Of a stretch of DNA of 64,000 nt, positions 60,104 to 64,000 are shown in pieces. Each line of letters begins with the position of its first letter. Positions within the stretch are counted from its first letter, which is position 1. The position numbers were made by a program, and so were the translations under genes. The notes beneath the pieces were generated by a model. That model saw only the letters and a list, made by a program, of their open reading frames with translations, did not search any database and was not told the DNA's origin. Source of the DNA: Nitrosomonas sp. (GTDB lineage Bacteria; Pseudomonadota; Gammaproteobacteria; Burkholderiales; Nitrosomonadaceae); contig JADJLM010000001.1 of assembly GCA_016710135.1 (NCBI GenBank), positions 496,001 through 560,000 on the forward strand, read 5' to 3'.

Positions 60104-60324
60104 TGTTTACTTTTAGCAGTTAGGTTTACATTTGCCCAGATTCGCATTGACAATTCACTCTAATCATGGCGTAACCTATAGTGGAGACTATAGAAAATGA
60201 TCTTGGTGTCGTTTTGTAAAAAAATACAGAATGGCAAAAATGAGTCAAGTAAATAATCCAGGAGTGAATTACATTAGTTATGGCGGTTATATAAAATAGT
60301 GTTTTAATAAGAAAAGAGGGGAAA

Positions 60325-61383
60325 ATGGATTTAATTGATCGCATCAAAGAAATTTCGGCAAGAATACCTAAGCAGATAAATCATATACAGACTGAAGAAG
60401 CGACTAAGAACGCATTAGTTATGCCTTTCATTAGTGCGCTCGGTTATGATGTATTCAACCCATTGGAAGTGGTGCCAGAATATACCGCTGATATAGGTCA
60501 AAAAAAGGGAGAAAAGGTTGATTATGCGATCAAGAAAGACGACAAAATCATCATTCTCGTCGAATGCAAGTGGTCTGGTGCAGTGTTGGATGTAAATCAT
60601 ATGTCGCAACTTCATCGGTATTTTCATGTAACAGAAGCGCGTTTTGCAATTCTAACTAACGGCATTAATTACCAGTTTTATTCGGATATCGATGAGCCCA
60701 ATAAGATGGACTCAAAGCCGTTTTTTGAATTTAACATGCTTGATTTTGATGATCATCAACTCAATGAGTTAAAAAAATTTACTAAATCATCATTTTCACT
60801 CGACGATATTTTGACAACCGCAAGTACACTTAAGTACACCAGAGCGATTAAAAAGATACTAGATGATGAGCTACATAAGCCGTCCGAGCTGTTTGTGCGG
60901 TTTTTTGCATCACAAAGCTATGATGGCAGGGTTACACAACCGGTAATTGAGCAATTCACAGTGATAGTTAAAAACGGCATCAATCAATTCATCAACGAAC
61001 GCCTAAACGAGAGACTAAAATCTGCGTTAGTTACAAATAACACAGATATACCAACTTCTCAGCAACAAAACGCAGAAAGTAACGCAACGGCAGAAATAGA
61101 AACGACACAAGAAGAACGCGATGCATTTAATATTGTTAAAGCAATATTGCGCGAAATTGTCGATGTCAAACGTATATACATGCGAGATGCAAAAAGTTAT
61201 TGTGCCATATTACTTGATGACAATAATCGGAAACCTATTTGTCGGTTGAATTTCAACTACAAGCAAAAGTATCTAACTGTTTTCGAGAACAAAAGCGAAA
61301 CGCGAGTCGACATTGATAGCATCGACGATATTTTTAAATACGCAGATCGATTGAAATTGGCAATTAAAGAGTACGGTGGATGA
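60325..61383 (+). CDS. HsdR N-terminal-like restriction nuclease protein
   Basis: 352 residues. TEEATKNALVMPFISALGYD and VVPEYTADIG, then KVDYAI ... IILVECKWSG, form the PD-(D/E)xK core (Asp, Glu, Lys) of the type I restriction R N-terminal domain (HSDR_N). The helicase domain of HsdR is absent, and the C-terminal half is a separate domain with QEERDAFNIVKAILREIVDV. No methylase or specificity gene lies nearby. AGAGGGGA precedes the ATG. It is more AT-rich than the phage genes around it. Such stand-alone proteins occur as cargo in phages, and a defence role is plausible but not shown. Confidence 0.75.
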   Translation: MDLIDRIKEISARIPKQINHIQTEEATKNALVMPFISALGYDVFNPLEVVPEYTADIGQKKGEKVDYAIKKDDKIIILVECKWSGAVLDVNHMSQLHRYFHVTEARFAILTNGINYQFYSDIDEPNKMDSKPFFEFNMLDFDDHQLNELKKFTKSSFSLDDILTTASTLKYTRAIKKILDDELHKPSELFVRFFASQSYDGRVTQPVIEQFTVIVKNGINQFINERLNERLKSALVTNNTDIPTSQQQNAESNATAEIETTQEERDAFNIVKAILREIVDVKRIYMRDAKSYCAILLDDNNRKPICRLNFNYKQKYLTVFENKSETRVDIDSIDDIFKYADRLKLAIKEYGG

Positions 61384-61463
61384 CAGCAAGTGATTCTTGA
61401 GTGTGTGGTTCGATGAAGTGAGTCGATATAAGGAATAAAAAAACCGCAAGGGGAATTTTTCAA

Positions 61464-61496
61464 CGCATCTGCCACCGACAGATGCGCAAATTTTTT
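61464..61496. terminator. Shared terminator between convergent genes
   Basis: CGCATCTG and CAGATGCG pair around a 7-base loop, with TTTTTT after on the plus strand and an AT-rich stretch on the other side. It ends both the restriction-like gene and the convergent gene. Confidence 0.65.
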
Positions 61497-61497
61497 A

Positions 61498-62286
61498 TTA
61501 ATGTTCTTTATCGATGATATCGTGCAGCTCAAGCACTTTGTAGAGAGCAGGTTTCTCATTGATAGTTTCAACCGCTACGTCAACGATGAATGCCTTTTTA
61601 AAAGGGTATGGTTCTTCATAAAGCATCTTCGTCTTTAGGCTATCGTTGGCGAACCGTACTTTCACATCACCTCTGTAGATACTTTCTATTTTAGCTCTAT
61701 CACCAGCCTTACTGCTATCGGGTTGATTTCTGGCTTGTACCCAGTACATAACCACTCCTTCATGAATGCCAGTAATAGGTTCCTTCATCGAGTCAAGCTC
61801 ACGTCTGATTGCATTCTGGGCTGCATTCGCTTCTGTTGAATTGATATGGATGTTAACAACAAAATCCCCTTGAATGTTTAGTGCACCGAAATTGATCTGA
61901 GAGGCATGATCTTTTGCAATAGGTTCTATAATCGTGCTAAGGTTCTCAAGGGTTGTTTTCTCGATATCATCTGGCTTTTTATCACTCTTGCCAATAAACC
62001 ACTCATAAACATTTTTGAGATGAGTGGAGTAGTCGATGACAGTATTGGCGTGTTCCATAAAAGGCAGTGCATAAGGAGCAAGCGCAACAAGCTCTGTTAT
62101 AATGCTGCCGTTATGAATCTGCTTAATGTATAGCCTTACACCATCAGCATCAGCATACCCCAATTCATATTTTGCGATAAAGCGTTTATATTCATCGCCC
62201 ACGCTCAGCATGCTTCTTGCCAAGTCAATGAGATCGACAGGCTCTTTATTCTTAAGCTCTATAATGAGTTTCACCTTATTGTCCAT
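61498..62286 (-). CDS. Conserved protein of unknown function in prophage cargo
   Basis: 262 residues: ELKNKEPVDLIDLARSMLSV, GVRLYIKQIHNGSIITELVA, then a possible membrane-associated stretch (ALAPYALPFMEHANTVIDY). A beta-rich middle (INFGALNIQGDFVVNIHINS) and YWVQARNQPDSSKAGDRAKI follow. I recall similar uncharacterised proteins in proteobacteria but no function. The gene is on the opposite strand to the rest of the phage, between the nuclease-like protein and the endolysin, so it has its own promoter and is probably expressed in the lysogen. Confidence 0.6.
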   Translation of the reverse strand: MDNKVKLIIELKNKEPVDLIDLARSMLSVGDEYKRFIAKYELGYADADGVRLYIKQIHNGSIITELVALAPYALPFMEHANTVIDYSTHLKNVYEWFIGKSDKKPDDIEKTTLENLSTIIEPIAKDHASQINFGALNIQGDFVVNIHINSTEANAAQNAIRRELDSMKEPITGIHEGVVMYWVQARNQPDSSKAGDRAKIESIYRGDVKVRFANDSLKTKMLYEEPYPFKKAFIVDVAVETINEKPALYKVLELHDIIDKEH

Positions 62287-62362
62287 TCTTCCCCATTGCC
62301 ATAAATTTATAACCTAACTTCCTTTAATATACGGCGCCACGGGCTTGTTACATACTCGTGGC

Positions 62363-62863
62363 ATGACTCGATCGATCAAAAGCATCATCATTCATTGTGC
62401 TGCCACGCCTAACGGAAAATGGTTTCAAGCCGGGGATATTGACGCATGGCATAAAGCGCGCGGTTTCAAGCGCACGGAAGCCTTCCGCACCCGTCAGAAC
62501 GGCAACCTGGTAGCCATCGGCTATCACTTCGTCATTCTTACCAATGGGGCTATCGCTACAGGCCGTCATTGGGATGAAATCGGCGCGCATGCACAAGGCT
62601 ATAACAGCAAATCGCTGGGCGTTTGCTTGATCGGCACGGATAAATTTTCGCTGCGCCAATGGCAAAGCTTAAAAGGCAACATCAACAGCTTGCGTGAGCA
62701 AATCATGCACTTGCAAGGCGATGCCGAGCCACCGAGGGTGTTTGGCCATCGCGATCTGCCAGGGGTTGCTAAAGATTGCCCTGGGTTTTCTGTACAGGAT
62801 TGGCTCGCGAACGACATGCAGCCATTGCCAGATCATGTGCTCCACGATCCATCTGGGGCATGA
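62363..62863 (+). CDS. Endolysin, N-acetylmuramoyl-L-alanine amidase
   Basis: 166 residues from ATG 62363. Amidase_2/PGRP fold: IKSIIIHCAATPNGKWFQAG (first zinc His), AIGYHFVILTNGAIATGRHW (His), VFGHRDLPGVAKDCPGF (His and Cys ligands). Cleaves peptidoglycan peptide from glycan at lysis. No signal peptide, so it depends on the holin. Followed at once by a holin-like gene. Confidence 0.88.
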   Translation: MTRSIKSIIIHCAATPNGKWFQAGDIDAWHKARGFKRTEAFRTRQNGNLVAIGYHFVILTNGAIATGRHWDEIGAHAQGYNSKSLGVCLIGTDKFSLRQWQSLKGNINSLREQIMHLQGDAEPPRVFGHRDLPGVAKDCPGFSVQDWLANDMQPLPDHVLHDPSGA

Positions 62864-62867
62864 TGCC

Positions 62868-63092
62868 ATGAAATGCGCCGAACTCATCACCGACGCTGGC
62901 ACCGGATTATTATCACAAACCAAACTGTGGGCGCATATTGCCTACCTCGCCGCCACCCTGGTTTTTCTGCGTTGGGGTTTATTCGCAGAACAACCGCCCA
63001 ATGCCGAAATCTGGCTCATCTATTTAGGGGTAGTCGGGGCGCACACGTTATCGAGCAAACTGTTATCGATGAAATATAAAAAGGAAACCTAA
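62868..63092 (+). CDS. Holin-like small membrane protein
   Basis: 74 residues: LWAHIAYLAATLVFLRWGLF and IWLIYLGVVGAHTLSSKLLS are two membrane helices with a short basic tail. Position between endolysin and Rz supports a holin role. ATG 62868 starts 2 bases after the endolysin stop; it overlaps Rz by one base. Confidence 0.7.
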   Translation: MKCAELITDAGTGLLSQTKLWAHIAYLAATLVFLRWGLFAEQPPNAEIWLIYLGVVGAHTLSSKLLSMKYKKET

Positions 63093-63634
63093 TGCCAGTG
63101 CTACTTCCTTACTTAGTTGCCGCGTTGTTTTTTAGCAGTGTAGGCGGGTTTGCAGGATATCGTTGGGCCGATTATTTTGGCCGCGTAAATCTCATGCAAT
63201 GCGAGCAAGACTACCTCAAAGCCGTCAACGAATCCAACCAAAAAGCCCGAGAAAACATCGCTCGCGCGTATCAAGCATCGGATAAAGCCATACTCGCTGC
63301 AATGCAACAGGCAGAAGCAGCACAAGCCAGAACGGAGGAAATAAGCCATGAACTCAAAAAACATACGATGGGCAAGCCTTGTTTGTCTGGCATTGCTCGT
63401 GGGGTGCTCCACACCGCCCCAGCGTTTAAGAGAAACGCAATGCCCAAGCATACCGGAAGCGCTCTTGAGTCCAATCCCGGCGCTGCGGAAAATTCCGGCG
63501 ACAACGCCAGTGCCGTTAGCACCGACGACGATGTAGCCGCATGGATCGCAACAGCTACGCAACGCTACGAAGAATGTCGCACGCGCGTCGATGCCATTGC
63601 ACAATGGGATAGAGAGAAAAATGGACGACATTGA
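63092..63634 (+). CDS. Rz-like inner-membrane spanin
   Basis: 180 residues. An N-terminal helix (LLPYLVAALFFSSVGGFAGY) is followed by a periplasmic coiled coil (AVNESNQKARENIARAYQAS, AILAAMQQAEAAQARTEEIS). The partner o-spanin is embedded in the +1 frame at 63348-63536. Together they fuse inner and outer membranes during lysis. The C-terminal extension (~100-180) is partly fixed by the overlapping Rz1 sequence. Confidence 0.8.
   Translation: MPVLLPYLVAALFFSSVGGFAGYRWADYFGRVNLMQCEQDYLKAVNESNQKARENIARAYQASDKAILAAMQQAEAAQARTEEISHELKKHTMGKPCLSGIARGVLHTAPAFKRNAMPKHTGSALESNPGAAENSGDNASAVSTDDDVAAWIATATQRYEECRTRVDAIAQWDREKNGRH
63348..63536 (+). CDS. Rz1-like outer-membrane spanin, embedded
   Basis: 62 residues in a different frame inside Rz. 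Signal with lipobox L-A-L-L-V-G-C-S and a Pro-rich mature part (TPPQRLRETQCPSIPEALLS). Lipobox, size and proline content fit Rz1. Confidence 0.8.
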   Translation: MNSKNIRWASLVCLALLVGCSTPPQRLRETQCPSIPEALLSPIPALRKIPATTPVPLAPTTM

Positions 63635-63809
63635 TAATGCACAAATTAATATGGATGCTGAGATGGAACGGCGCATTGCTGCGGTGCGTAACAAGCCATT
63701 ATTGGTGCCTGCCAACGGTTGCTGCCTGTTTTGCGGGAACACCGTTAAAGAAGGCGTGCGTTGGTGCTCATTAGAATGCCGAGACGATTGGGAGCTGCGC
63801 AATGAGTGA
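63621..63809 (+). CDS. TraR/DksA-type zinc-finger protein
   Basis: 62 residues from ATG 63621. The C-terminal zinc site is C-L-F-C-G-N-T-V-K-E-G-V-R-W-C-S-L-E-C. The N-terminus is acidic (MDDIDNAQINMDAEMERRIA). Small DksA-like proteins can bind RNA polymerase; they are common after lysis genes in Mu-like phages. Confidence 0.75.
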   Translation: MDDIDNAQINMDAEMERRIAAVRNKPLLVPANGCCLFCGNTVKEGVRWCSLECRDDWELRNE

Positions 63810-64000
63810 TGCGGTGATTGCGCTGAATTGGCAGCAGATGACCTGGGTCGCTGGAATAGTGATTGCCTGGACAGGGTTTTTGGTAGGCATCATTCGCGTG
63901 TTAATTTCCAAGATGGTCAGCAGCCTAGAAAAGCGCATGGATTCTCAAACCAACCACTGGGAAAAGGCTGAACGCGACCTACATCGGCTCATGAGCGAAC
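63802..64000 (+). CDS. Mu-type DUF2730-like protein, partial
   Basis: ATG 63802 overlaps the previous stop; open to the window end. M-S-D-A-V-I-A-L-N-W then a membrane helix (VAGIVIAWTGFLVGIIRVL) and the start of a coiled coil (SSLEKRMDSQTNHWEKAERD). Similar small proteins stand before the head genes of Mu-like phages. Confidence 0.65.
   Translation, partial: MSDAVIALNWQQMTWVAGIVIAWTGFLVGIIRVLISKMVSSLEKRMDSQTNHWEKAERDLHRLMSE

Larger units (their letters stand above)
50366..64000 (+). mobile_element. Mu-like prophage, left part (runs past the window end)
   Basis: It begins with TGT at 50366 inside the IS5 transposase. It shows Mu gene order: minus-strand repressor, Ner-like protein, transposase A, B ATPase, DUF3164, GemA, Mor, endolysin, holin-like, Rz/Rz1, TraR/DksA-like. 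Base composition is richer in GC than the host backbone up to ~59.8 kb. A, B and Mor carry frameshifts, so the copy as sequenced would not replicate. The five bases before TGT (AGAAA, 50361-50365) should be duplicated beyond the right end. Confidence 0.9.

Noticed and set aside
59948..60131. Possible CRISPR array because of repeated AT-rich motifs
   Set aside because: Only two imperfect copies of a hairpin and a gene-tail duplication are present; no regular repeats with unique spacers and no cas genes.
63113..63802. Open frame of 229 codons on the minus strand
   Set aside because: It is antisense to the Rz/Rz1 pair, has no ribosome site and no recognisable fold; the plus-strand lysis genes explain the region.

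Overview
The window looks like chromosome of an autotrophic betaproteobacterium of the Nitrosomonas type. This rests on the housekeeping gene order (hemA-prfA-prmC-grxD; rpsU-yqeY-dnaG-rpoD-tRNA; mtgA-aroE-tonB-rnb), a bicarbonate uptake pair (SbtA/SbtB-like), AT-rich coding sequence and many remnant insertion sequences. The genus is inferred from memory of protein families and was not tested by a search.

Layout. 1-2912: three decayed IS elements (IS630, IS1595, IS5 families). 2930-7200: a two-component system (FixJ-like regulator plus PAS histidine kinase split by a frameshift) divergent from a bicarbonate transporter sbtA, its PII-like partner sbtB and a small leader ORF. 7249-8925: nested IS remains. 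9207-10724: an outer-membrane beta-barrel of the alginate-export family. 10800-12400: IS debris and a broken DUF4239-like gene. 12442-14853: a GC-richer patch with three damaged or atypical enzyme genes (nucleotidyltransferase remnant, ketopantoate-reductase-like protein, sugar epimerase). 15414-15920: a small secreted protein. 16987-20601: a pqiA-pqiA-pqiB-pqiC envelope lipid-transport operon. 20709-21789: more IS remains. 21940-27484: PQQ sugar dehydrogenase, a second FixJ-like regulator/kinase pair (here the regulator is frameshifted), a CBS-domain protein and a frameshifted mgtE. 27665-32248: mtgA, aroE, tonB-like gene and an RNB ribonuclease. 32651-37250: a damaged LysM-FecR secreted protein coupled to a CHASE2-PAS-GGDEF-EAL enzyme. 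37316-48063: creA, hemA, prfA, prmC, grxD, a YqaA-type membrane protein, a HIRAN-like protein, rpsU, yqeY, dnaG, rpoD and a CAU-anticodon tRNA.

From 48490 on, an IS5-family element carries an IS481-family insertion (48580-49778) and is cut at 50366 by the left end of a Mu-like prophage that runs past the window end. The prophage reads in Mu order: repressor on the minus strand, Ner-like protein, transposase A, ATPase B, DUF3164, GemA, Mor, then lysis genes (amidase endolysin, holin-like, Rz with embedded Rz1) and a TraR/DksA-type zinc protein. Between Mor and the endolysin lies an accessory block: a NUMOD1-like DNA-binding protein, a lipoprotein, a secreted HNH nuclease, an HsdR-N-type restriction-nuclease-like protein and a convergent protein of unknown function.

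Two themes stand out. First, many conserved genes are broken by single-base changes in short homopolymers (histidine kinase 1, regulator 2, mgtE, the fecR-like gene, the epimerase, MuA, MuB, Mor, the ASCH-like gene), so either the assembly has indel errors or this genome is decaying. Second, the prophage accessory block (about 58.5-62.3 kb) is the best place to look for an undescribed anti-phage or host-manipulation module.
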